From assembly GCA_964553405.1 (NCBI GenBank), contig CAZKLS010000016.1, positions 1-37,322 on the forward strand: a stretch of 37,322 nucleotides of DNA, read 5' to 3'. The DNA is from DATIRA01 sp964553405. Lineage in GTDB: Bacteria > Pseudomonadota > Gammaproteobacteria > Steroidobacterales > Steroidobacteraceae. Under the pieces are notes generated by a model, which was given only the letters and a program-made list of their open reading frames with translations, was not told where the DNA came from and searched no databases. The position numbers and the translations under genes were made by a program. Each line of letters starts with the position of its first letter. Position 1 is the stretch's first letter. Positions 9,331 to 18,097 of the stretch are shown here, piece by piece.

Positions 9331-10224
9331 ATGAACAACTTCGAGCAGCAGAAAGCGAAATTCCGCAACGACCCTGGCTTTATTGCGGCACTGGACCAGA
9401 GCGGCGGCAGCACGCCGAAGGCCTTGCGCCTGTATGGCGTTGCCGAGACCGCGTACTCGAACGACGAGCAGATGATGGATCTGATTCACCAGATGCGCTC
9501 GCGTATCGTCACCAGTCCCGCCTTCACCGGGGAACGCATCCTGGCCGCCATCCTGTTCGAGAACACCATGGACAGGGAGATCGAGGGGCGACCCACGGCG
9601 GAGTACCTCTGGGACGTGAAGAAGGTCGTTCCGATCCTGAAAGTGGACAAGGGCCTGGAGGCGGAGGCGAACGGCGTGCAGCTGATGAAGCCGATGCCTG
9701 GTCTCGACAAGCTGCTGGCGCGTGCCAAGGCCAAGGGCATCTTCGGTACCAAGATGCGTTCGGTGATCAAGCAGGCGGACCCGGCCGGCATCAAGGCCAT
9801 CGTCGATCAGCAGTTCGCGATCGGCAGGCAGATCATCGCCGCAGGGCTCGTACCGATCATCGAACCGGAGGTCGACATCCGCTGCCCGGACAAGGCCGCG
9901 GCCGAGGACCTGCTCAAGGCGGAGCTGCAGGCCCGGCTCGATGAACTGGCCCCGGGTGAGCTCGTGATGCTGAAGCTCACGCTGCCGGAGACGGACAACC
10001 TCTATGCGGACCTGATTGCGCACGAGAACGTGCTGAAGGTGGTCGCGCTGTCGGGCGGATACTCGCGCGACGAGGCCAACGAGCGGCTCGCGCGTCAGAA
10101 GGGCATGGTGGCCAGTTTCTCGCGTGCCTTGACCGAGGGCCTCACGGCCCAGCAATCGGATGCCGAGTTCAACGCCGCGCTCGATGAATCGATCGAGAGC
10201 ATTTACCAGGCGTCGAGAACCTGA
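9331..10224 (+). CDS. Class I fructose-bisphosphate aldolase
   Basis: Schiff-base aldolase that splits fructose 1,6-bisphosphate into glyceraldehyde 3-phosphate and dihydroxyacetone phosphate, in glycolysis and gluconeogenesis. The 297-residue product is the short bacterial form of class I aldolase: FIAALDQSGGSTPKALRLYG (residues 18-36), ILFENTMDREIEG (73-86), PILKVDKGL (101-109) and LVMLKLTLPE (211-220), whose Lys215 aligns with the Schiff-base lysine. The downstream segment VVALSGGYSRDEAN matches the phosphate-binding loop. The start at 9331 gives the family N-terminus MNNFEQQ; the open frame further upstream overlaps the preceding gene. The gene is convergent with the acyltransferase gene. 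Confidence 0.93.
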   Translation: MNNFEQQKAKFRNDPGFIAALDQSGGSTPKALRLYGVAETAYSNDEQMMDLIHQMRSRIVTSPAFTGERILAAILFENTMDREIEGRPTAEYLWDVKKVVPILKVDKGLEAEANGVQLMKPMPGLDKLLARAKAKGIFGTKMRSVIKQADPAGIKAIVDQQFAIGRQIIAAGLVPIIEPEVDIRCPDKAAAEDLLKAELQARLDELAPGELVMLKLTLPETDNLYADLIAHENVLKVVALSGGYSRDEANERLARQKGMVASFSRALTEGLTAQQSDAEFNAALDESIESIYQASRT

Positions 10225-10253
10225 GGGGCTCTGGTCGAGTCAACCCAAGGTTA

Positions 10254-10271
10254 TCAATCCGCCAGGATTGA
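10254..10271. terminator. Small hairpin between convergent genes
   Basis: TCAATCC (10254-10260) and GGATTGA (10265-10271) form a perfect 7-base-pair stem with a 4-base loop in the 68-base gap between the aldolase gene (plus) and the acyltransferase gene (minus). There is no T-run on either side, so the terminator role is only suggested by position. Confidence 0.3.
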
Positions 10272-10292
10272 GCGAGAACGGTTCCCGATTGA

Positions 10293-11021
10293 CTACCCTG
10301 GCTTACCACCGGGCTGTGCGACGATCTCGGTGATGCTGGCCTCGATCCAGGCCTGGACGCGGGCGTTGACCTCCCGGGGCGTCAGGCCGGCCGGGTCGAT
10401 CGGCGGGCCGATCACGACGCGAACGACGCCCGGATGCTTGATCAGGCCGCGCCGTCGCCAGAAATAGCCGGAGTTGTGCGCGACCGGCACGACCGGGGCA
10501 CCGCTCTCGGTCGCGAGCAGTGCGCCGCTGATACCGTACTTGCGGGTCTGGCCCGGCGCAGTGCGGGTGCCTTCCGGATAGATGATCACCCCGAGCCCGC
10601 TGGCGAGGCGCTCGCTGCCCTGTCGAACGACCTGATTGACGGCCCGTGCGCCCGCGCCGCGGTCGATGGCAATGGGCCTGAATCGCATCACGGCCCAGCC
10701 GACCAGTGGGATCCAGAGCACCTCCCGTTTGAGTATCCAGGAGGCGGGCGGAACGACGATCATCTGCGCGATGGTTTCCCAGGTGGATGAGTGCTTCCAC
10801 ATCGAGATGAAGGGCCGGTCGGGCAGGTTCTCCTGGCCCTCGATGCGGTAGTCGAGTCCGCAGACGACCTTCAGCAACCACAGCAATGTCCGCGCCCAGG
10901 CCTTCGGGACGCCGTACAGCCTGTCGAACGGCAGCCACATCAGGCAGAAGACCACCACGGCGTAGAAGGCCGTGACCAGCGCCAGCAGGAACACGAACAG
11001 AGCCGAGCGCAACCAGAGCAT
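10293..11021 (-). CDS. 1-acyl-glycerol-3-phosphate acyltransferase (PlsC family)
   Basis: Membrane acyltransferase that likely converts lysophosphatidic acid to phosphatidic acid. From the ATG at 11021 the product is 242 residues: an N-terminal hydrophobic stretch (about 7-30), then the acyltransferase domain with KHSSTWE (76-82) at the HX4D catalytic position, RFRPIAIDR (113-121) and YPEGTRTAPG (148-157), the EGTR glycerophosphate-binding motif. Here the catalytic acid is Glu rather than Asp (H77, E82), a variant I recall from other proteobacterial members (KHQSxWET). A start 19 codons upstream (11078) would run into glyS, so the inner ATG, 25 bases after the glyS stop, is chosen. Third gene of the glyQ-glyS operon. 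Confidence 0.88.
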   Translation of the reverse strand: MLWLRSALFVFLLALVTAFYAVVVFCLMWLPFDRLYGVPKAWARTLLWLLKVVCGLDYRIEGQENLPDRPFISMWKHSSTWETIAQMIVVPPASWILKREVLWIPLVGWAVMRFRPIAIDRGAGARAVNQVVRQGSERLASGLGVIIYPEGTRTAPGQTRKYGISGALLATESGAPVVPVAHNSGYFWRRRGLIKHPGVVRVVIGPPIDPAGLTPREVNARVQAWIEASITEIVAQPGGKPG

Positions 11022-11046
11022 GGTCGGGAAGTCCGTCGTCGTTCGG

Positions 11047-13127
11047 TCAGCCCGGCAGCCGCGAAAGATCGGCGACATGCATGAACAGCGCCCGCATTCG
11101 ACCGAGCATCGCCAGCCGATTGCGGCGCAGTCGCAGGTCGTCGGCCATGACCATCACGGAATCGAAGAACGAGTCGACGGCCGGCCGCAGCGCGGCGAGC
11201 TGCTTCAGCGCCTCGGTGTACCGACGGGCAGCGAACTCAGGCTCCACTTTCCGTGCCATCGCGGCGATCTGCTCCGCCAGGACCTGCTCGGCCGGGTCGA
11301 TGAGCAGGTCGGCGTCGACCTGATCGCCCTCAGGCTCGTCGGACTTGCGCAGGATGTTGGCGATGCGCTTGTTCGCTGCGGCGAGACTCTGCGCGTCGGG
11401 CAGGTCCAGGAACTCTGACAGCGCGCGCAGGCGCGCGTCGAAGTCGAGCGGCGAGGACGGCCGCGTTGCGAGGACGGCGTCGAACATCTCCGGCGAAACG
11501 GCCGAGGCCGACTCGCCTTCGAGGTAGTAGGCCCGCAATCGATCCATGACGTAGTCGTAGATCTCGGCGGCCGCGCCCTCGGCGGCCGGGAACGGCAGCG
11601 CGCTCAATGCGTCCTCGATCAGCTTCGGCAGGTCGAGATCGAGTCGCCGCTCGATGGCGGTCCGCAGCATGCCGAGCGCCGCGCGACGCAGGCCGAAGGG
11701 ATCACGGTTGCCGGTGGGCTTCTGTCCGGCCGCGAAAATACCCGCGATCGTGTCGAGCCGGTCGGCGACGGACAGCGCCATGCCGGTCGGTGTCGACGGC
11801 AGCACGTCGCCGGCGAATCGCGGCAGGTACTGCTCGAGTATCGCTTCGCAGACCTCGGCCGGCTCGCCGTCGTTCGAGGCGTAGTAACGGCCCATCACCC
11901 CCTGCAGTTCCGGAAACTCGCCCACCATGCCGGTCAGCAGGTCGCACTTGGCGAGCTCGGCTGCGCGGTCGGCCAGCGCGGGATCCGCAGCGGCGGCCGG
12001 CGCAATCGACCTTGCGAGCGCGCGAACGCGACCGGTCTTGTCGTGCAGCGATCCGAGGCGGGCCTGGTAGGTCACCCGGGCGAGCTCGGGGCCGCGCGCC
12101 GCCAGCGCGGTCTTCCGGTCCGTGTTCCAGAAGAACTCGGCATCGGCGAGCCGCGGGCGCACAACCCGCTCGTTGCCCGCGACGACCTGGGCCGGGTCCC
12201 GGCTCTCGATGTTCGCGACCGCGACGAAGCAGGGCATCAGCCGGCCCTGCGCATCGCGGACGGGGAAGTAGCGCTGGTGCTCCTGTAACGTGGCGATCAG
12301 CACCTCCTCGGGCAGCTCGAGAAAGCGGACGTCGAAACGCCCGGTCAGCGGGACCGGCCATTCCACCAGCGCCGTCACCTCCTCGAGCAGGCTCTCGTCG
12401 ATGACCGCCTCGCCACCGACGCTCGCCGCCGCGGCGACGACGCCCTCGCGGATCGCTTCGCTTCGCTGGTGCAGGTCCGCGAGGACCTTGCCGCGACGTT
12501 GCAGGCTGCCGAGGTAGCTTGCTGCGGTCGCGATCGTGATGGGCCGCGGGGCCATGAAGCGGTGGCCATGACTGACGCCCGCGGCTTCGACCCCGAGCAG
12601 ACGGCAAGCGACGACGTCCCGGCCGAAACGGGTGAGCACCCAGTGCACCGGCCGCACGAACTGCTCCTCGCCGCTGCCCCAGCGCATGCGGCGCGCCACT
12701 GGCAGCGCGTCGAGTGCGCTGGAGAGGATTCCGGGCAGCAAGTCGATCGTCGCGGCGCCGGGCTCGGTGCCGCGGTAGACGAGCCAGCTGCCCTTTTCCG
12801 ACTCCAGACGACCGAGAGCGGCCAGTTCGACGCCGCAACTCTTCGCGAACGCGAGGGCCGCCTGCGTCGGTGCGCCGCTCGCGTCGAAGGCCGCCTTGAC
12901 CGGTGGGCCTCGCCGTTCGACGGTACGGTCGGGCTGGCGATCGGCGAGGCGCTTGACCCGAACGGCCAGGCGTCTCGGCGTCGCAAAGCGCTCGACGGCG
13001 CCGTGCGGCAATCCTGCCGCGTCCAGCCCCCGCTCGACGCCCTCGGCAAAGGCGGACGCGAGCGCGAGCAGCGACTTCGGCGGCAGCTCCTCGGTGCCGA
13101 TCTCGACCAGGAAATCGCGGGAGCGGC

Positions 13128-13131
<4 letters not shown>
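11047..13131 (-). CDS. glyS: Glycyl-tRNA synthetase beta subunit
   Basis: Beta chain of the bacterial alpha2-beta2 glycyl-tRNA synthetase; it carries tRNA recognition while GlyQ holds the aminoacylation site. The product is 694 residues, close to the usual 690. It opens RDFLVEIGTEELPPKSL, contains ATPRRLAVRV and LQEHQRYFPV, an HD-like region around GMVGEFPELQGVMGRYYA, and the C-terminal anticodon-binding region ending near FFDSVMVMADD. The open frame continues far upstream through glyQ, but the ATG at 13131 is right: it overlaps the glyQ stop as ATGA, a classic coupling signal. Confidence 0.97.
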
Positions 13132-14102
<971 letters not shown>

Positions 14103-14136
14103 GTGTGTCCGCCGGGGGTTGCAGAAAAAGCGCGTA

Positions 14137-14142
14137 AGTATA
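14137..14142 (-). promoter_or_regulatory. Likely -10 element of the glyQS promoter
   Basis: TATACT on the minus strand lies 35 bases upstream of the glyQ ATG, a suitable distance. No convincing -35 hexamer is found at 16-18 bases. Confidence 0.4.
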
Positions 14143-14205
14143 GCGAACGCCCGGCGCCGCCCGGCCGTGCAACTTCACAGCCGCGGTGGCAGCATCCACC
14201 GCAGC

Positions 14206-14622
14206 ATGAACACCATCAACGCGACGGCGGATCCCATCGACGCATTCCTCGCTTCGCGCGCTTTCGCGGTCGCGGGCGCGTCCTCGCGTCGTCACAAGTA
14301 CGGCAACAAGGTGCTCCGCGCCTACCAGCAGAACGGACTCGTCGCGATCCCGGTCAATCCCCGGGAGCAGTACATCGAGGGCGTCCAGTGCGTAGCGAGC
14401 GTGCTGGACCTGCCGCCGGAGGTCAGCAGCATCTCGGTGATCACCCCGCCTGCAATCACCGAGAGGATCGTCGACCAGGCGATCCGCAAGGGCATCGCCA
14501 ACGTCTGGATGCAGCCGGGCGCCGAGAGTGACGCGGCCGTGGCAGCCTGCCGGCAGGCAGGCATCAACGTCATCGCGGACGGGAGTTGCGTGCTGGTCGT
14601 GCTTCGATACCGGGAGCGCTGA
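14206..14622 (+). CDS. CoA-binding protein (YccU-like)
   Basis: A 138-residue single-domain Rossmann protein of the CoA-binding family (the domain also found in succinyl-CoA synthetase alpha). Visible features: FAVAGASSRRHKYGNKV (residues about 20-36) as the nucleotide-binding loop, VAIPVNPREQYIEGVQCVAS, and the C-terminal NVWMQPGAESDAAVAACRQAGI followed by a Cys-containing strand. Members bind CoA, but their physiological role is not settled. The ATG at 14206 gives the usual N-terminus; an upstream extension overlaps the glyQ promoter. It is divergent from glyQ. Confidence 0.85.
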   Translation: MNTINATADPIDAFLASRAFAVAGASSRRHKYGNKVLRAYQQNGLVAIPVNPREQYIEGVQCVASVLDLPPEVSSISVITPPAITERIVDQAIRKGIANVWMQPGAESDAAVAACRQAGINVIADGSCVLVVLRYRER

Positions 14623-14664
14623 CGGCGCCGCCGGGCCGGCGAAGGCGCCCGGATCCCCAGGGAC

Positions 14665-14679
14665 GCACTATATTGGTGC
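14665..14679. promoter_or_regulatory. NtrC-binding site 1 (strong) upstream of glnA
   Basis: GCACTATATTGGTGC fits the enteric NtrC site pattern GCAC-N7-GTGC, including the inner ATTGGTGC. It is centred about 130 bases upstream of the predicted glnA start, as for the enhancer of E. coli glnAp2. Confidence 0.85.
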
Positions 14680-14695
14680 TGATGGGCGTCGAATC

Positions 14696-14710
14696 GCTCT
14701 GAGTTGGTGC
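14696..14710. promoter_or_regulatory. NtrC-binding site 2 upstream of glnA
   Basis: GCTCTGAGTTGGTGC matches site 1 at 11 of 15 positions and keeps the TTGGTGC half intact. Its centre is 31 bases from site 1, almost exactly three helical turns, the spacing that lets NtrC dimers cooperate. Confidence 0.6.
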
Positions 14711-14758
14711 GGATCTATGCGAACCGGGTGCACGAGCCTGACGGCTGAGCCGCAAGTT

Positions 14759-14773
14759 GCGCTATCATGGTGC
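14759..14773. promoter_or_regulatory. NtrC-like site 3 abutting the glnA promoter
   Basis: GCGCTATCATGGTGC matches site 1 at 12 of 15 positions. It ends 2 bases before the -24 element, the position of low-affinity governor sites in enteric glnA promoters, where high NtrC-phosphate limits transcription. Confidence 0.45.
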
Positions 14774-14775
14774 TT

Positions 14776-14791
14776 TGGCACCGGACTTGCA
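14776..14791 (+). promoter_or_regulatory. Sigma54 (RpoN) promoter of glnA
   Basis: TGGCAC-N5-TTGCA is a full match to the -24/-12 sigma54 consensus, with GG at 14777-14778 and GC at 14789-14790. Predicted transcription start is near 14802, 28 bases before the glnA ATG. The ribosome site AGGAG (14820-14824) follows at proper distance. Confidence 0.9.
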
Positions 14792-14829
14792 TCAGGCCGG
14801 GTCCCTCAGTCCATCTCCCAGGAGCAAAC

Positions 14830-16242
14830 ATGACCACCGCTGCCGATGTCCTCAAGCTCATCAAGGAAAAGGAAATCAGTTTCGTCGACCTGCGTTTCAC
14901 CGACACCAAGGGAAAGGAACAGCACGTCACCGTGCCGACCCGCGTCGTGGACGAGTCCTTCTTCGAGGACGGCAAGGGTTTCGACGGCTCGTCGATCGCC
15001 GGCTGGAAGGGCATCCAGGAGTCGGACATGATCCTGATGCCCGATCCCACGACGGCGCTGATCGATCCGTTCTTTGAAGAAACGACCCTGCTGATCCGCT
15101 GCGACGTCGTCGAGCCGACGACCATGCAGGGCTATGACCGCGATCCGCGCTCGCTCGCGAAGCGCGCCGAGGCGTACCTTGCATCGACAGGTATCGCCGA
15201 CACATCGCTCTGGGGCCCGGAGAACGAGTTCTTCGTGTTCGACAGCGTCCGTCACGGCAACACGATCAACGGCTGCTTCTACGAGATCGATTCGTCCCAG
15301 GCCGCGTGGAACTCGGGCGCGCAGTACGAGGGCGGCAACCTCGGCCATCGCCCGGCCGTCAAGGGCGGCTATTTCCCGGTGCCCCCGGTGGACGCGTTCC
15401 AGGACCTGCGCACCGCGATGTGCATGGCGATGGAGGACCTCGGCCTGAAGGTCGAAGTGCACCATTCCGAAGTCGCGACCGCCGGCCAGGGTGAGATCAA
15501 CGTCGCGGCCAACACGCTGACGAAGAAAGCCGACGAGGTGCAGCTGCTCAAGTACGCGATCCACAACGTCGCGGCCAGCTACGGCAAGTCGGCCACCTTC
15601 ATGCCGAAGCCGCTGGTCGGCGACAACGGCAACGGCATGCACGTCAACCAGTCGCTGTCGAAGGGTGGCAAGAACCTGTTCGTCGGCGACAAGTACGGCG
15701 GACTGTCGGAGCTTGCGCTGTACTACATCGGCGGCGTGATCAAGCACGCCCGCGCGCTGAACGCACTGACCAACGCCAGCACCAACAGCTACAAGCGGCT
15801 GGTGCCCGGCTTCGAGGCGCCGGTGATGCTGGCCTACTCGGCGCGCAACCGCTCCGCGTCGATCCGCATTCCGCACGTGATGAATCCGAAGGGCCGGCGC
15901 ATCGAGGTCCGCTTCCCGGATTCCTCGGCCAATCCGTACCTGGCTTTCTCGGCACTGCTGATGGCGGGCCTGGACGGCATCAAGAACAAGATCCATCCCG
16001 GCGACCCCGCGGACAAGGATCTCTACGACCTGCCGCCGGAAGAGGCGCGCGCGATCCCGACCGTCTGCCACGCGCTGGACCTCGCGCTCGACGCGCTGGA
16101 CAAGGACCGCGCCTTCCTCAAGGAGGGTGGTGTGTTCACCGACGGCATGATCGACGCCTACATCAACCTGAAGATGCTCGAGGTGACCAGGCTGCGGATG
16201 ACCACGCACCCGGTCGAGCTCGAGCTCTACTACAGCGTCTGA
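14830..16242 (+). CDS. glnA: Glutamine synthetase, type I
   Basis: Makes glutamine from glutamate, ammonia and ATP; the main entry of ammonia at low nitrogen. The 470-residue product is a GSI-beta enzyme. Seen: the Asp50-type loop FEDGKGFDGSSIAGW (residues 45-59), metal ligands in GPENEFFVFD (129-138), the ATP-binding KGGYFPVPPVD (178-188), and GDNGNGMHVNQSL (264-276). Tyr399 in DLYDLPPEE is the adenylylation site, so activity is probably controlled by GlnE. The ATG at 14830 is supported by AGGAG 5 bases upstream. Transcription is probably from a sigma54 promoter under NtrC, whose gene lies downstream. Confidence 0.98.
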   Translation: MTTAADVLKLIKEKEISFVDLRFTDTKGKEQHVTVPTRVVDESFFEDGKGFDGSSIAGWKGIQESDMILMPDPTTALIDPFFEETTLLIRCDVVEPTTMQGYDRDPRSLAKRAEAYLASTGIADTSLWGPENEFFVFDSVRHGNTINGCFYEIDSSQAAWNSGAQYEGGNLGHRPAVKGGYFPVPPVDAFQDLRTAMCMAMEDLGLKVEVHHSEVATAGQGEINVAANTLTKKADEVQLLKYAIHNVAASYGKSATFMPKPLVGDNGNGMHVNQSLSKGGKNLFVGDKYGGLSELALYYIGGVIKHARALNALTNASTNSYKRLVPGFEAPVMLAYSARNRSASIRIPHVMNPKGRRIEVRFPDSSANPYLAFSALLMAGLDGIKNKIHPGDPADKDLYDLPPEEARAIPTVCHALDLALDALDKDRAFLKEGGVFTDGMIDAYINLKMLEVTRLRMTTHPVELELYYSV

Positions 16243-16248
16243 GGGGAA

Positions 16249-16286
16249 GGGGCGCCGGCCATTCGGCAGCGGGTGGCGGGCGCCCC
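16249..16286 (+). terminator. Possible terminator after glnA
   Basis: GGGGCGCC (16249-16256) pairs with GGCGCCCC (16279-16286), an 8-base-pair GC stem with a 22-base loop, followed three bases later by TTTT. It begins 7 bases after the glnA stop. The large loop and short T-run make it a weak or partial terminator, which could let some transcripts read into the DUF4124-ntrBC genes. Confidence 0.45.
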
Positions 16287-16360
16287 GACTTTTGACGCAC
16301 TTCGCGGATCAAGGATGGCGTCTTTGTAAGGTCCCGCGGCGAGGGATATGCTGATCCACC

Positions 16361-16939
16361 ATGAAAACCTGCGTGGCATTGCTCGCCAGCCTGCTGGCCG
16401 TCACGGCCGTCGCCCAGGAGGCCAAGCGCGACGTCTGGGTCTGGACGGACCAGAACGGCGTGACGCAGTACTCGGATCGGCCCGTGCCGGGCGCGAAAAA
16501 GCTGCAGCTGTCCACCGCGTCGCCCGCGCCATCGCCAGCCCCTGCGGCTGCGGCACCGTCGACAGCCGAGAAGCCGGCGGCCCGGGAAGTCGTGTACCAG
16601 CGGGTCGAGATCTGGCAGCCCGAGAACGGCCAGACGTTCTTCGGCGCGGACGCGACGGTGGACGTACGGATGCGTACCGACCCGGCCCTGGCCAGCGAGG
16701 ATACGCTGCTGCTGTTCCTCGACGGAAAACGGATCGAGACCGCGCCGGACGCGCTCGAGCATACGTTGTCGAACCTCGACCGAGGCGCGCATACGTTGTC
16801 GGCCGTGATCATGGACGGGCAGGGCGAGGAGAAGATTCGCAGCGAGCCGCGCGTCTTCCACATCAGGCAGCCTACCGTGATCCAGCCGCGGGCCGTCGGG
16901 CCCAGCATCAAGCCCAAGCCGACGCCACGCACCCGCTGA
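16361..16939 (+). CDS. Secreted DUF4124-domain protein
   Basis: A 192-residue exported protein. Residues 1-18 form a signal peptide with a probable cut after AVA. The DUF4124 core follows (DVWVWTDQNGVTQYSDRPVPGA, residues about 24-45), then an Ala/Pro/Ser-rich linker (about 50-74), a beta-rich segment with IWQPENGQTFFGADATVDV and LLLFLDGKRIE, and a basic, proline-rich tail. The function of the family is not known; a periplasmic place is inferred from the signal. A gene of this kind between glnA and ntrB recurs in Pseudomonas and other gammaproteobacteria, hinting at a link with nitrogen or envelope status. Confidence 0.82.
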   Translation: MKTCVALLASLLAVTAVAQEAKRDVWVWTDQNGVTQYSDRPVPGAKKLQLSTASPAPSPAPAAAAPSTAEKPAAREVVYQRVEIWQPENGQTFFGADATVDVRMRTDPALASEDTLLLFLDGKRIETAPDALEHTLSNLDRGAHTLSAVIMDGQGEEKIRSEPRVFHIRQPTVIQPRAVGPSIKPKPTPRTR

Positions 16940-16987
16940 GACCGCGCGGCCGCGGCGCGGCGCACGGTCACTCGCGAAGGAACGGCC

Positions 16988-18097
16988 GTGGCCGCTGAGC
17001 CGCGCGAGCTCGCCGCGCGACCGCTTGCCGCGGAACTGGCCGTCGTGCTCGACGGGCTCTCTACATGCGTCATCTGGCTCGACTCGGACGGCGCGATTCT
17101 CCATCTGAACGAGCCTGCCGAGGACCTGCTCGGCATCAGCCGCAACCACGCGACCGGCCGCGCGCTTCGCGAGCTGCTGCGCGGCAATCCAGAGCTCAAC
17201 GCGGTCGTCGCGCGCGCGCGCGGGGCGGGCGCGCAGTACTCGCGTCGCGAGCTGGCTTACGAGACCGGGCCGGGTGGGCCGACGCGCTTCGTCGACGTCA
17301 CGGTCACGCCGTTCGAACAGCCGGGACGCGAGGGCGGGGCGCTCGTCGAGCTGGTCGACGTCACGCAGCACCAGCGCATCCTGCGCGAGAATGCGCTGAT
17401 CACTCAGCTCGGCGGAAGCCGGGCGATGGTCCGCCAGCTGGCCCACGAGATCAAGAACCCGCTCGGCGGCCTGCGCGGAGCGGCCCAGCTGCTCGAGCGC
17501 CAGCTGAAGGATCCGACGCTCCACGAATACACGACCGTGATCATCAGCGAGGCCGACCGCCTCGCCGCACTGGTCGACTCGCTGCTCGGTCCGGGCCAGC
17601 CGCCGCGCAAGGAGCCGGTCAACATCCACGAGCTGGTGCAGCACGTCGGGCACCTGCTAGCGGCCGAGGTTCCTGTCGGCGTGACGATCGAGCGCGATTA
17701 CGACCCGAGCCTGCCGCGCCTGCGGCTCGACCGAAACCAGATCATCCAGGCGCTGCTGAACCTGGGCCGAAACGCGATCCAGGCGGTGGGCGAGCAGGGC
17801 CGGATCCTGCTGCGCACGCGCGCGATCACCAATGCGAGCATCGGCAGCCGCCGCTACCGGGTGGTCGCGAGCATCCAGGTCGAAGACGACGGTCCGGGTG
17901 TTCCGGTCGATCTGCAGGACACCGTCTTCTATCCGCTCGTCACCGGACGGCCCGGAGGCTCAGGGCTCGGGCTGGCCGTGGCGCAGGACCTGGTCGGGCG
18001 GCACGACGGACTCATCGAGTTCGACAGCCGCGCCGGGCGCACCGTATTCACGATTCTGCTGCCGTTCGACAACCATGAACTCGGTGAAACCGCTTAA
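16988..18097 (+). CDS. glnL: Nitrogen regulation sensor kinase NtrB (GlnL)
   Basis: Cytoplasmic histidine kinase/phosphatase that sets NtrC phosphorylation in response to PII protein. The 369-residue product has no membrane segments. It has a PAS domain (residues about 15-125, with CVIWLDSDGAILHLNEPAEDLLG), the DHp helix with phospho-acceptor His153 in LAHEIKNPLGGLRGAAQLLER, and the HATPase domain with N-box LGRNAIQAV, VEDDGPGVP and GGSGLGLAVAQDLV. The start is GTG at 16988, giving the expected N-terminus for this family. It overlaps ntrC by 23 bases, so the two are surely coupled. Confidence 0.95.
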   Translation: MAAEPRELAARPLAAELAVVLDGLSTCVIWLDSDGAILHLNEPAEDLLGISRNHATGRALRELLRGNPELNAVVARARGAGAQYSRRELAYETGPGGPTRFVDVTVTPFEQPGREGGALVELVDVTQHQRILRENALITQLGGSRAMVRQLAHEIKNPLGGLRGAAQLLERQLKDPTLHEYTTVIISEADRLAALVDSLLGPGQPPRKEPVNIHELVQHVGHLLAAEVPVGVTIERDYDPSLPRLRLDRNQIIQALLNLGRNAIQAVGEQGRILLRTRAITNASIGSRRYRVVASIQVEDDGPGVPVDLQDTVFYPLVTGRPGGSGLGLAVAQDLVGRHDGLIEFDSRAGRTVFTILLPFDNHELGETA

